Shown: positions 23,542 through 35,340 of the stretch, in pieces | Numbering within the stretch: position 1 is the stretch's first letter | Layout: every line of letters starts with the position of its first letter | NCBI RefSeq assembly: GCF_041146395.1 | Contig: NC_090984.1 | Coordinates: forward strand, 79,433,114-79,497,113 | Length of the DNA stretch: 64,000 nucleotides | Source: Eulemur rufifrons | Lineage: Eukaryota; Chordata; Mammalia; Primates; Lemuridae | Direction: 5' to 3' | The notes under the pieces: generated by a model | Seen by the model: the letters and a program-made list of their open reading frames with translations, nothing else | Database searches by the model: none | Told to the model about the DNA's origin: nothing | Position numbers and translations under genes: made by a program

Positions 23542-23897
23542 TGTGGAATGCAATTGTTTGAATATTTGTGTCTCACCGAAATTCATATGTTGAATTCCTA
23601 ACTCTCAGTTGTGATGGTAGTAGGAGGTTGGGCCTTTGGGAGGTGATTAGGCCATGCAGGCACAGTTCTCATGAATGGGATTAGTGCCCTATAAAAACAG
23701 GCCCCAGACAGCTCCCTCACCTCTTCCACCATGTGAGGACAAAGCAAGAAGACGGTGGCAGTCTGTAAACTAGAAGAGGGTCCTCATCAGGCACCATGAT
23801 CCCAAACTACCTGTCTCTGGAACTGTGAGAAATAAATTTCTGTTGTTATAAGCCACCCAGTCTAGGGAACTTTGTTACAGCAGCTTGAACTAAGACA
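23542..23897 (+). mobile_element. MLT1-type LTR (MaLR), 3' LTR
   Basis: In order: GAAATTCATATGTTGAATTCC, GATGGTAGTAGGAGGTTGGG, GGGAGGTGATTAGGCCATG, CATGAATGGGATTAGTGCCC, CACCATGTGAGGACAAAGC, GAACTGTGAGAAATAAATTT (polyadenylation signal), GCCACCCAGTCTAGGGAAC and TGAACTAAGACAG at the end. It directly follows MaLR-like internal sequence. No matching 5' LTR is in the preceding kilobases, so the copy is 5'-truncated. Confidence 0.85.
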
Positions 23898-24204
23898 GAA
23901 ATATACAGGAAGAAATAAAGAAAATATAGAGTTCTTCTTGTTTAACCTTCTCTAAATAAGACTACAAAAAGCCTTTTTGGTAGCAATTTTACAAACCTCA
24001 CCTATTTTGGTTTTTAGCCCTTTTAATGCTAGCTTGAGAGTTGTCTACAATTTTATTTTTCTTGCTTAACTCAATGTGTTTTTTAAAAATTTGAGATAAT
24101 CAGTATAGTGTCGAATAGTCGTGTTGCTCCCTTTAGTTATTCCTCCTCCCTCTTTTCTTCCTGGAATGAAAGACTGATATTACCTAGGTGATATCAGGAT
24201 AAAT
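23898..24204. other. Unassigned sequence
   Basis: Nothing recognised between the LTR and the L2. Confidence 0.4.
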
Positions 24205-24742
24205 GGGAAGCCTTCCAGTGATTTCCCGTTAGGATTACGATAAAATCTAAACTCCTTTGTGGTTGTTGATAAGTCTTTATAGGAGCTGGCTCCTGCCTCT
24301 GATCTCATCACATTTTACCTTCCATCAAATGTGCCTTCTTTCCGTCCTGTCCTGCTCCTACATATTCGGGCCTGAGGGACTCTGCACTTGTCATTTACTC
24401 AGGCTGGAATGTGATTGCTTTGTTCCTGCAGTTTAGACCTCAGCTCAAATATTATTTTCTTGCCATAGAACTCACTCACTATGTTAGTTAAAGCAGCTTT
24501 CTCCCAACAGATTGTTACTCTTTAACCCATTGCCTAGTCTTAACTTTTTTATGGCAGGTATCATTATCTACAGTTTTCTTATTTCTATGGGTTTATGTCA
24601 TGTCTACCAACCCACCTACACATGTTAACTCCATGAAGGCCAAGACTATATTTCATTCATTAGTGCACCTTCACATCCTGGAATAGTGACTAGCAGGAAA
24701 AAGGCCCTCAATAAACAAATATCAGTAGAATGAATACAATGA
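24205..24742 (+). mobile_element. L2 LINE, 3' half and 3' end
   Basis: Blocks follow the L2 consensus: CCAGTGATTTCCCG, AAAATCTAAACTCC, GGAGCTGGCTCCTGCCTCTG, GACCTCAGCTCAAATATTA, AACTCCATGAAGGCCAAGAC, and CCCTCAATAAACAAATATCAGTAGAATGAATAC at the 3' end. Confidence 0.82.
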
Positions 24743-26569
24743 ATGAATGAAGACAACTTATATGTTAGTCCTAAGGAAACCTCATTATTACTGAAAAGGA
24801 AATTGAATTTTGAAAGACTATGCCATAAAGCCAGCATCAAATATGTTTATAGAAAAAATGTAATCATTTATAATGCAGAAAGCATCTATTAGATAAACAT
24901 TTTAAAAATTTTTATATGGAAACAGTTAATATTTAAGAGGTGGTTTTGTTTGTTGCTACTCATTTTTTGATTGTTCCAATTCTAATGGATCTAAACATGA
25001 CATATTTTCCTGAATATAAAAATTGTTTCTATCAACTTATTATTTAAAAGTTTTGTGTATTGCACACATAGAAGAAAAGAAAGGAAAGGTGGAAAATAAA
25101 CACAGACCACAGACACACAAACTAACCCATTTTTAAGCTAGAAATATCAATGTAATGATGAAGCAGTCAGTTCCGATAGTAAGTCTATCTTCATTGTATT
25201 GAGTTTGCAGGAGGGGCAAGAAAATAGTGAAAAACAAATGATGAGAAAGTCTTCAGGTGAACAAGTTATTGATACACGTAGGTCTAATTGTCAGAGAAGT
25301 TTTTGTTTTGTTTTTAATTTTATGATGACCACTTGCAGGCCAACATACCCCAAATTGTTCTAGCCATCTTGAATACATAAATGCAACAACTCCTAAATAA
25401 TAAAGCTTTGGTTTAGCTAGGATAAGTCTTTGTCAAGAGTCACAGAGCTAGTATATGCTACTGTGTCATGAGACATCATGAGATTACTGAAAACTGCCTA
25501 GTGAACACCATGTACATCAATTCACCTAATATTTTACTTTCTTTGTAAGTTCAGCTGACATACTTGGACATGTAAAAATATTAAAGTGTAAAACGTTTTC
25601 TGTTTATATATGACTCAACCTTCAATAATAAATCAAAATTAAATGTGTGACATAAAAAAGGTGACCTTGAAACTATCCGTTGTAGATTTTTCTTATGATT
25701 TTTTTACATTAGAAAATTCACAAAAGTATTTTTTTATATATAGCAGTTCACTGGATATAAACATTTCATATGACCTCAATTCCACTATAGTTCAAAATCA
25801 CTCATAAAGATTCAAAGAGACCCCAAAATTAGCAGACTATAAAATCATAAATCAAATTCTCCACTTTACTTACTAAAATGGCATCAACCTTTCAAGTGCC
25901 AAAGATTTGAATGACTTATTAAGAGATGTCTTGTTCTGTAGACATCATAAATCCATCGTAGTCCATGCCAAGGTCCATACTTAACAGTATTTCAACTGTG
26001 AAATACTAATTTAAATCCACAGTTCAATGATTTTCTTAAGAGATGACAGCATAATGTTGAAATTATTGATGTCAGTCTCTTACAAAGCAGATTCCCTACA
26101 GAGCCACTCAAAATCCATGTTTTTCTCTCACTGTGTGGATGTCAGCCATCTTTGAGTTGAATGAAAGAATAGGAAGAAAATAGGGTCCATGTTATAATAC
26201 TTAACATATGTTCCTTTCTAAATCTCGACCACAATTCAGAGCTGAACTCTGAAACTCTGCTATGTTTCTACACAACACCATAAAAATTTGACTAAATGGC
26301 ATTCAAGAAAAATTTTAACAACATTGTAAATTTCCCAAATTACCACGTAATTTATTTCTTGTACATTTGGTAAAAATTGTGCTCTTTTCCTATTGTATAT
26401 GGTCATTCCATGTTTATAGTGTATGCATTTATTTCAAACAAATTTAAAACATTGGATGACTTTTACAGAAATATATTTCCTAGGTAGTGATGAACTAAAG
26501 CTCATGATGAGAAAAAACATCAGCTAATTGAAAACAGAAAATTTAACAAATTATATAGAATATTCACTC
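24743..26569. other. 1.8 kb without genes; possible MIR scrap
   Basis: Mostly unassigned. TCAAGAGTCACAGAGCTAG near 25434 looks like the conserved core of a reversed MIR but is too short to call. No ORF of interest. Confidence 0.35.
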
Positions 26570-26700
26570 AAATTCTTCAAATATTTATTGAAGACTTTCT
26601 ATAGCTTAATACCAAAGTGAGTAAAACAGTAATAGTTTATGTATTAATGGAGCTTACAGTGAAGGAAGTATTCTAAAACAATCACCATAATATATATACG
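26570..26700 (-). mobile_element. L2 LINE fragment, reversed 3' end
   Basis: CAAATATTTATTGAAGACTT, GAGTAAAACAG and AATGGAGCTTACAGTGAAG occur in the order of a reversed L2 3' end. A (GAAT)n run at 26832-26852 lies 130 bp further on. Confidence 0.55.
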
Positions 26701-27034
26701 GGATAATTATTTTGTGCTAGAGCTCCTGATGTAAAAAATGTTGGGTCATGTAACCCTTTCCCATTTACTATTTTTACTGACTTTATTTCCCATATAGAGA
26801 AACAGACTGATAATTTGGGAGGTCTCAAAAAATGAACGAATGAATGAATGAATGGGCAAATAAGCATTTCACCAGTAACAAAGAGCAGAATCAATCACAA
26901 TGTAAAAATTTCCTAGCATGTAAATTCTGATACATATGGTATCTAAGACTAAGAACCATATATAAATGACAGCTACAAAATGTTTGAAACTTGAAATTGG
27001 TTTCTCCAAATTCAGTCTGTAAACTCACATATAT

Positions 27035-27255
27035 ACCAATTCAACAAGCATTTATTACATACCTTTCCACTTTTTTATAGGAACTCAGATACTATTGAGA
27101 TATGCTGAGAGGAAGGTGTAGTATCTGAAATAAAGTAAATACTCTTGATTTATAGGAATAGTCTAGTATGCTAAAACACCACGTAGAATGCAGTGACACT
27201 GGACTGAGAAGTTGAAACTCAGCAGCAGTTGACAACAAAGCAACCAACAGCAGAC
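27035..27255 (-). mobile_element. Possible L2 fragment, reversed
   Basis: ATTCAACAAGCATTTATTACATACC matches the start of a reversed L2 3' end; the rest is too diverged to follow block by block. Confidence 0.4.
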
Positions 27256-27259
27256 CTAA

Positions 27260-28865
27260 CAGGGTGTTCTGATTTTAACAACGTGACCACTTTAATAACC
27301 TTCTACTCAGTTTTAATTTTCTTTGTTTTGTTTTGTGTTTTTGAGAAAGGTGGAGGAAATACGTTCTATAATTACTAGCTACAGGTTAAGAGAAAATGTC
27401 ACTTGGCATATTTCTTTCCTCCGTTAAACAACCTGCTTCATTTTTCAAAGTCAAAAGAGAGATAAATAATGCCCCCAATTCCTGAGAAATGTGATACTTA
27501 CAAGCTACTCTTCATATGTGAGCTTCTAGGTGGCCTTAGGAGGCAAGTAAATTAGCTCAGAAAGCCACTCCAGACTAAAATTAACTTCTGAAATTCTGTC
27601 CTCCTTCTGAGTTTTCCAGGATGATTAGCAAAAGAAGAATCTTTGCATACCCCAATCCTTGTTTTACAAACAATAACACTGGAAACTCTTGAAATGTTTC
27701 CCACAAGATCACAAACCTATTAACACTAGTTCTGGGTCTGGAACAATATCCTGTGATTCTATTATCAGTATACTTCCATTACATCCCATTTTCCTTGTAG
27801 TACATTTTATACAGGCAAGTCTTAATTTATACATGTATAAAGTAAATTCCTCCCTAAAACTGAAAGACCACATAGGAATAATGGTCCTAACTAAGAGATC
27901 TTTCTCTCCTTCCCCTTATTTCATATCTCCTCTCCATTGATTAGCAGAAGCCCACACATTTATTTCTTTGATATTCTCAGATATCCCTGATCAACTAGAA
28001 CAGTTGATTACAAGGGGGTCACACAACAATGTTAATTTCTTTCTTCTTTTTAACTTCTCTAGTTATTCTTATGGCAGCAAGAGACTAGTGGCCCTTTCTC
28101 ATCTCCTGTGATAACCAAAGCATGGCTATCTCCAAAATACAGATTAACTGTATTTTATCTCTTCATATATACAAAGTTCTACCTTTGTATCTATGCTCAC
28201 TTTGTATTTTCTCGTAAAGTTTACTGAATAAACAGAAGATTAGTTGAAGAACAGGGAGTAGTAAAAGTGGCTCTGTCAGTTAGAGTTAGAAAGTAACAGT
28301 AAATATTAATAGCTTTTGCAGAAAAGGAATGGCTCCTAGACTTGCACAGAATAGAGAATTAGGTCCGGATGAGGGGCTAGCTAGTTGATTATACACAAAA
28401 GTGATGGCCCAGGGATGCCCCAGCCATCATCAAAGTAATTTTCAGCAGTGCTGCTGGATTCTCAATTTAGTGACCACTACTGTGGATAACCTGTGAATAC
28501 CCTGCACACATCAAGATGTAAAGTTCACATCGAATGAGCCAAGCATGCATCACACATTGACACCTCTGCAGTCAGAGAGCAGAGAGTGTCTGCTGTATTT
28601 GTTTGCATAGAGGTCAGTGGGGCATTGCTTCCTGACTCTTTTGAAAACACACACACAGAAAATAGAATCAATATTCAGTGGCTGGATGCCAAACACCAAC
28701 AAGTACTTAAAACAAAGATGGGAGGGGAATCTATCCTTGGGATTAAATTCAAGTCTCAGAATATTATGCTCAGCAGTATAAAAAGGTAAATAAGCCATGA
28801 CAGGCAAGTCTAGAAATACAAATCATCAAGTATCACAATTTTTTTTTTTTTTAGGGAAAAAATAG
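27260..28865. other. Unassigned sequence
   Basis: No gene or named repeat. Overlapping ORFs on both strands at 28550-28807 mirror each other and are coincidental. A T run lies at 28841-28852. Confidence 0.4.
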
Positions 28866-28869
28866 CCCA

Positions 28870-29036
28870 ATTTTGAAGGACAGTGTATGCAGTGATTAAG
28901 AACACAGACTATACATACAGATGTCAACACTGTTTCTGTCACTTACTAGCTTTATGACCCTGGACAAAATCACTAAGTTTTCTGCACCTCAGTTTTCTCA
29001 TCTGAATAAATACCTACATGGTCACTTCAAGTTCTG
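28870..29036 (+). mobile_element. MIR SINE
   Basis: CAGTGTATGCAGTGATTAAGAACACAGACT, then the MIR core CACTTACTAGCTTTATGACCCTGGACAAAATCACT, then CACCTCAGTTTTCTCATCTG. This is the complete MIR block order in + orientation. Ancient tRNA-derived SINE. Confidence 0.88.
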
Positions 29037-31807
29037 AACCACCAAATAAATTTTTGAATCATAACCAGTTACTAAGTTGAAAAATGCCTGCATTCCATTG
29101 TGAGGAATGTAAATCAAAGAGAATGAAATTCTTTATTCCTACAGCCAATGGAAAATAACCACAGCTCAATCCTTAACCCCAATTCAAAGACACAGTATAT
29201 TTTCTTATGCACTGATTCCATTCACTCATAGTTCTCTGGAAATGAGACCACCTTGCAGGCAATGTTTATATCTCTAATGGATTGGATTCCCATTTGCGCA
29301 TTCATCGGTCCTTCATTGTACGTATGTGAAACCACATCCTTAGTCTACATTAGACTTTACCAAGTAAAACCCTTAACTCATAGGAAATTAAAAACAAATC
29401 AATGATTGTTTTTCACACGGGGTGTTGTTGCTTGCTTCCTCCACATCTCATCTCTACTTCTTTTACCAACAGCACCCAGACTTTCCTCTGGCGAATTGTT
29501 TTTTATCTCATTTCCAGCCTCCTGAGCTTTAGGCACAGGAAGACACATGCTTAAATCAGGTACTAAATGACTCCTGAGTAATACTCTTAAGCATACTCTT
29601 GAGTGCAGACTTTGATTCAGGAAGGAGTATACTGCCTAGATCAAGCAAATGAGCCATAAGGAGGCATTTGCTGGAACTTCCAGTAGAGCAGTTTCTCCTT
29701 CTTTTAAGGTAAAGTGCTAGAAGAAATGCTTCTCTTCCTCTAAACTTCATGGTGTGGCTGCCATGTGGAAAGCTGACCCTGACACTATGCCTAGACACGG
29801 GGTCAGGCACAGCTAACGCACTGCAGAGAAGCAAAGCCAAAGAAAAGATGACACTGGGAACTTTTAAATCAAGCTCAGGAACTGTACATCAAGTCAACAA
29901 ATTCTTTTATTTTGCATATACATATGCCAAATTATTTTCTTTTTACTTTCTAAACCAATTTCAGTTAGGTTTTCTACAACATGGGACTGAAAGATTCCTA
30001 ATTCAAGAGCAAACTAGAAACGATTAGTAAATATATTCTTACCCATAAGAACAAAAATAGTAGATAATTTTTTTATGAAAAAAATTGTCCTGTGCACCGT
30101 ATATATTAATCAAGAGAAAAAGTCATTAGAAACAATTGCAAGGAATCGCAGATTGAGACTCAGGATGGTTATGACATTAACAAATAGTTTGCAAATATCA
30201 ATAAATACTTTTAGATATGACTATCCTCCTTTTAGACTGAAAATATCAGGTAAAAGTTATCTTAGATTGAATTTTTTTTCACAAGTACAAGGAAAAAAAT
30301 CATGCCTACAAAAAATGCTTGCAGCTGACTTTTACAGTTTAACTCTAACTACAATGTGGGAGTCTTTCAATGACTAAAACCAAGAGAAGTCAAGCTTAAA
30401 ACACCCCAGAGCTCTGAAGGGAAATTGTGATGTCAAAATATATCCTTCAGCAAAAGTTAATGCAGAGAGATTAGTGTGCCACCATCTGTACACATATCCC
30501 AGGAGTACAAAATGGGAGAAGAAAACAGAGGATATTTACAGCAAAATAGTTAGAAACTAGGCTGTAACTTTCAAAAATATTAACTTTTTTACTCTTCATT
30601 TAAAAAAAGCAATATGTAAATCACAGAGGTAATCAAAATAATTATATATGTACAAATTGATATTAAATGTAAAACATGTTAGATGAGTCAGTATAAAATT
30701 AGCTTATTCCAGAAAGATAGAGGGAATGACCTCTACCTTAGTGTCTGCCATACAATGAGCTCAGGGAAGTTGGGCACTACATAGACACCTTCTGTCTTTC
30801 AGTTACCCCACATATTTGTATATATTGAGTGATATGACATCATGAAGAATAACTTAAACTTCAATACATGAAAATTACAAAAATGCCTAAAACATAATTA
30901 TATAAGCTCACCAACTCCTACTTACTAAACTATTATTTTTCAACTAGAAAACTGGAAAATTTTAGTATAAAGAAAATACATTGTACATATTATGTTTCCT
31001 TACTTTTAAATATTTTTCTTAATGGTTTTTTAAAAATCTCAATAGTGTAGTGTAGAAAATAGAAAACTAAAGTGATGAGTGCTCACATGAGGAGAGGAAA
31101 ATGGATGTAAGTATGCTTATTGTGTGTGGTGGGGGGGTATGTAGTAGAAATAAGGAGATATTTTGCAGGTGGCTGGAGTAGTAAAGAATGAGTAGTTATT
31201 GGTATGGAAGTGGGCATGCATACATATATTATCAAGATAGGCAAAGAAACCATTCTTCCCTAGCAACTGATGAATGGTACTTTAGAATTCTAGAAGCAGA
31301 ATATTCTACCTGCAAAAACCTACTAAACTTAAGGGAGTAGGGGATGGGCAGGTGGTGGTCAGTTCAAAAGGCTTCCTGGATATTGAGGGAGAAGAGATTT
31401 GCTAAATTTTCTTTGGATAAGAAAAAAGAAAACAGTAATACAATTTTTAACATAGCTTTACACATAAATAATTTCTGGAGAGAATATATGCTAATATTAT
31501 ATATATGCATATGTCTGTGTTTATTTATGTATAAGATTTGGTACAAACTGTTACAAGACACTAATTAATTGTTTAGAACAAAACAAAACACTAAGCTTTC
31601 TATTATTGATCTACACATCACACACTAAAACAGATAGGAATTTGGACACAATTTGCAACAGTATTCTTGCCAAGATACATTTTGGTTATTTTACACCTGT
31701 CTTTATTCTTTTTTCCTATCCAATATTCTGTAACATTAGATATCTCTATAGCGAACCCTTTTTAAAAGAAAGTTGGAGGGCTAACATTTTTAAACCATTT
31801 AAAGGAA
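29037..31807. other. 2.8 kb without genes or recognised repeats
   Basis: The ORFs at 29556-29840 (minus), 29749-30027 and 30075-30377 (plus) are 92-100 codons, partly overlapping, with no recognised domain. A G run lies at 31130-31138. Nothing I can support as functional. Confidence 0.4.
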
Positions 31808-31847
31808 TTTGACAATAAAGCTCCTTAACAGCCATAAGCTATCTATA
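31808..31847 (+). repeat. 40-bp dispersed direct repeat, copy 1
   Basis: TTTGACAATAAAGCTCCTTA and the following 20 bases match 32493-32532 at 37 of 40 positions. Flanking sequences do not match. No family recognised. Confidence 0.9.
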
Positions 31848-32492
31848 GCACCAGTCTGCTTTACATAAGGTCTGGTGACACTGGAAGCTGTCAAACACGC
31901 ATTCAGGAGACACACAGAATCTGCTAAGTGCTAGGTCATTATCTTTTTTACTGTTTTCACCTTTTAACTTTTGCCTCTTTTGGTGACCAGATGTCCTTTG
32001 TTATTGAAAAACAAGCTATTATACACACAGGTTTTAGCAGTGATATTCTGCTTCATATTTCAGCAAGTACTGGTAAGTATATTTATGGAATATTCATTTT
32101 GATTTTATGTAGAATGTTCAAAAACACAGAAGGATAAATAAGGATTAATATAGTAGTTTAAAGATCCCTATCAATTAAAGTATATTTTATTTTTAGTTCC
32201 TATTTTGTATTTCATGCATTCCTATGTTCTAATTTAAGTAAGGACTGATTTAATTTTTTGCTTTTCCACAGGTTTTTTTTTTTTTGTTTTTTTTTTGATA
32301 GGATGGAAGGTCCATATGCCTTAAGCCACCTGTTTTGTTCCCACCCATCATGAAATTCTTTTAAATTGCAACTTCATATATAGCATATGACTTAACAATA
32401 CATCTCATTTGGGTAATTACATTGCAACTCTATCTTAGGGAAAAACATTTGGATTTACATATATTGCCTAATAGAAATAATTGATGGTTTTC

Positions 32493-32532
32493 TTTGACAA
32501 TAAAGCTACTTAAGAGCCATAAGCTATCTGTA
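32493..32532 (+). repeat. 40-bp dispersed direct repeat, copy 2
   Basis: Same 40-bp unit as 31808-31847, same orientation, 685 bp downstream, with three substitutions. Confidence 0.9.
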
Positions 32533-33017
32533 CCTCTCATTTTCTTTGAAAAGTGAAGGGTAAAAGCAAGTACAGAAGTGGCAAAGGTTACCTCCTAAGT
32601 TTCATTTGATTCTTTTGTCAGAAGAGAAGTGGAAGGATTCTATCCCTCATTCCTCTTCCCCATTACTTTCCAGGTCACATTGTTTCAATCTTTTTGAATC
32701 ATCCTGGCAGTTGGAAACAAACCATGTGTTTATACCATGTGCAGGCATTCTTACCTTTGGGTATTGAGTCAGCTACAGTTTGTCTGATAATGATTTCCAA
32801 CTGAGTAAGCACTATCTTTTTTTCTTTTCTAGAATTAAGAGAGAAACAAGAGTCCAAAGACTTTTTCCCCTTATCTCTGTAATATTTCAGGTAAATCATT
32901 GCACTGAGCTGGAAGGCCATTATACTTCTCGATAATAAACCCTCTCCTCTTCATGAAGCCCGATACTAAATCAGTACAGCCCACTGCTTGAGAACAAGGA
33001 GAACTATATGGGAACTC

Positions 33018-33043
33018 TTTCTCTCTCTCTCTCTCTCTCTCTC
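33018..33043. repeat. (TC)n microsatellite
   Basis: About 13 TC units. Confidence 0.97.
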
Positions 33044-35285
33044 AATTCATTTCTTATTTGAGAAAAGCCATGTCTATACACTTGGCTTTGTAGATATTAG
33101 GAAGTGTAGACATCTAAGACATATTCCTCGTGAGGCACCACATCACTTCACTTATTCTCAGTAGCAACTATGAGCTTCCTAAGGATCTGCATTCACTATG
33201 AACTATTCTCTCTTTAATGATGCTTTCCTTTTTTTTTAAATCACTCTATGTTTCTGCTTCAATGAATGTACCCTTTCAGAAACCAAGCTAAACTCAATAA
33301 ACTCAAGATATCTTAAAAAAAAAAAAAAATTATTGCCTAAAATCACAAAACACTGAAAATGATGGTCCAAAAGCATAGTTATTACTATTATCACACTCCA
33401 AGGAACTCATGGGATTAATTTCCCAGAAGAGGCTAATGCCAATGATAAATAAAGCTGCATATTATGAACCCATGTGAACTTTTTAACATAAAAATCTGTA
33501 ATATGGACATTAAAGTGTAAGTGGTTTGCCAGGCCTGCGAAATTGTGTTAGTCATTTTTTTTTTCGCTGACAGATCACAAGTAAGTGTAGTCAGAAAATA
33601 GATACAGAACACAGAACAGGAGAAAGTTGACATTTTATTAACAATTCCATTAAAATAAAGGAGCTCACAGCGAAGCAAAAATCAAGAATCAATAAATGCT
33701 TTAAATTAAGTTCTTGACATGTTGGAAATGAATGTACACTTCAGAACACTGAAGAAAACAGTGATCATTCCTTAAAATATGATTCCAAACTATTAGATTC
33801 ACTACATGAAAAACTCAAATAAATTTCCCTCAAGTTAAATTCAAATTAAAACCAACATTGACCCTCTCCAAAGTATACAAATAGTGTCATTCAGAGTAGG
33901 AAAATAATTTGTAAAACAATATTAATATAAAATGAATTTCAACTTACATGAAAATTTTATTTCTTTTCCAATGCTTATTGAAGAGCATTGATATTTTGTC
34001 ATTCATTAAACTGAAAGATAGCAAAACCTGTTATTGGATAATAATAATTACCTAAAATAACTTCCACTCTGCAGGCACACACGTACACAGAACTAAAATT
34101 AATTTTCCATGTCCTCCTAATCCAATCTTTTCATGAAATGACTTGCTTCCTCCTTCCAGGGCATCTTACTCATTGGTTCAATGATTGTCATTCTTAATAT
34201 TCAATCATTGAATAAGGAAATAGAAACTGGATTTGGAGGATTATTTTTTAGATGCTCTCACATGTTCTTCTTTTAGCCTTCCTCTGTGTATCTTGCAAAG
34301 TTCATGCATTATGAGCAGTTTTAACAAGATCATCTACTATATAGAAATATATATACAAAACTAAATATAAGTAGAAATGTCTATATTCTATTGCATATGT
34401 TCACTAAAGAAATTGTATTTTCCTTCTGCTCTAAATAATTTTATACTTGCAGTTTTGAGTAGTTTTGTTGCTATTTGACCAGGTATAATGTTTAAAACTG
34501 TGAAGTCTGAATAATTCAGAAGTGAAAGGGGTAGCCAATAAGTAGTGAGATGGCATTTCTAAATTTCAAATTTTATCAATTAGAAGGAACAGGATCTGCA
34601 ATAATAGCACAGGTATTTCCTCCAAATGGAATGAAATTGATACAATAATTCTGCTAAATTAATTTAAAATTAACTCTTACATTCAGAAACTTATCCTATC
34701 TTATAGTATTTCCAAAACCCATTATTTTTATAAAGTACTTTCATAACTAGGTGTATTCATTAAGATGCCAGAATTTCAATTTCCCAAAGAGATTGACACT
34801 TTCAGGTAATCTCCACAATTTTAGAGGCAATTCAATCTATTTTGATTTAAAATTGATTAGCATCTTTGGAAATAATGTGTAGCGAATTGCTGAGCTAATC
34901 AAGGTAAATGGAGCCATGCATTAAACATTAAAAAATGTTATTCAATCACAAAATAACCCACATTTCCAAGCTCCAAATCAACAAATTAAAGCTGCCCTTT
35001 GCAAAGCTTAATTTCTTTGGCTCATCAGTATTGTTGTGTACATTTATATAGTTATCAAACACTAACAACATGTTCCCGAAATAGGAAACAGCCTGTCCTC
35101 CCTATCTGGTCATGCCAATTAAGCAAAAGCCAAGGAGGACAAAAAATTACTGAAAATATAATCAACAAGTCCATTCATCTTGCTCATTCTGTCTTCAAAT
35201 GACAGCATTCCATAAGTACACAAAGTTCTTAAGGTAAAACCTACATTAATCAGAACCACCATGATATTAATAGTTGTGGGTATAC

Positions 35286-35340
35286 AGTAGAGGTTTAACA
35301 CAAAAAGTAGAGGTTTATCACAAAAAGTAGAGGTTGAATA
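35286..35340. repeat. 20-bp tandem repeat, about 2.7 copies
   Basis: The unit AGTAGAGGTTTAACACAAAA starts at 35286, 35306 and 35326; the third copy is partial and diverges after AGTAGAGGTT. Confidence 0.95.

Noticed and set aside
29556..30377. Three ORFs of 92-100 codons in a row as a small gene cluster
   Set aside because: They partly overlap on opposite strands, show no domains, and in a mammalian genome uninterrupted small ORFs of this size are expected by chance.
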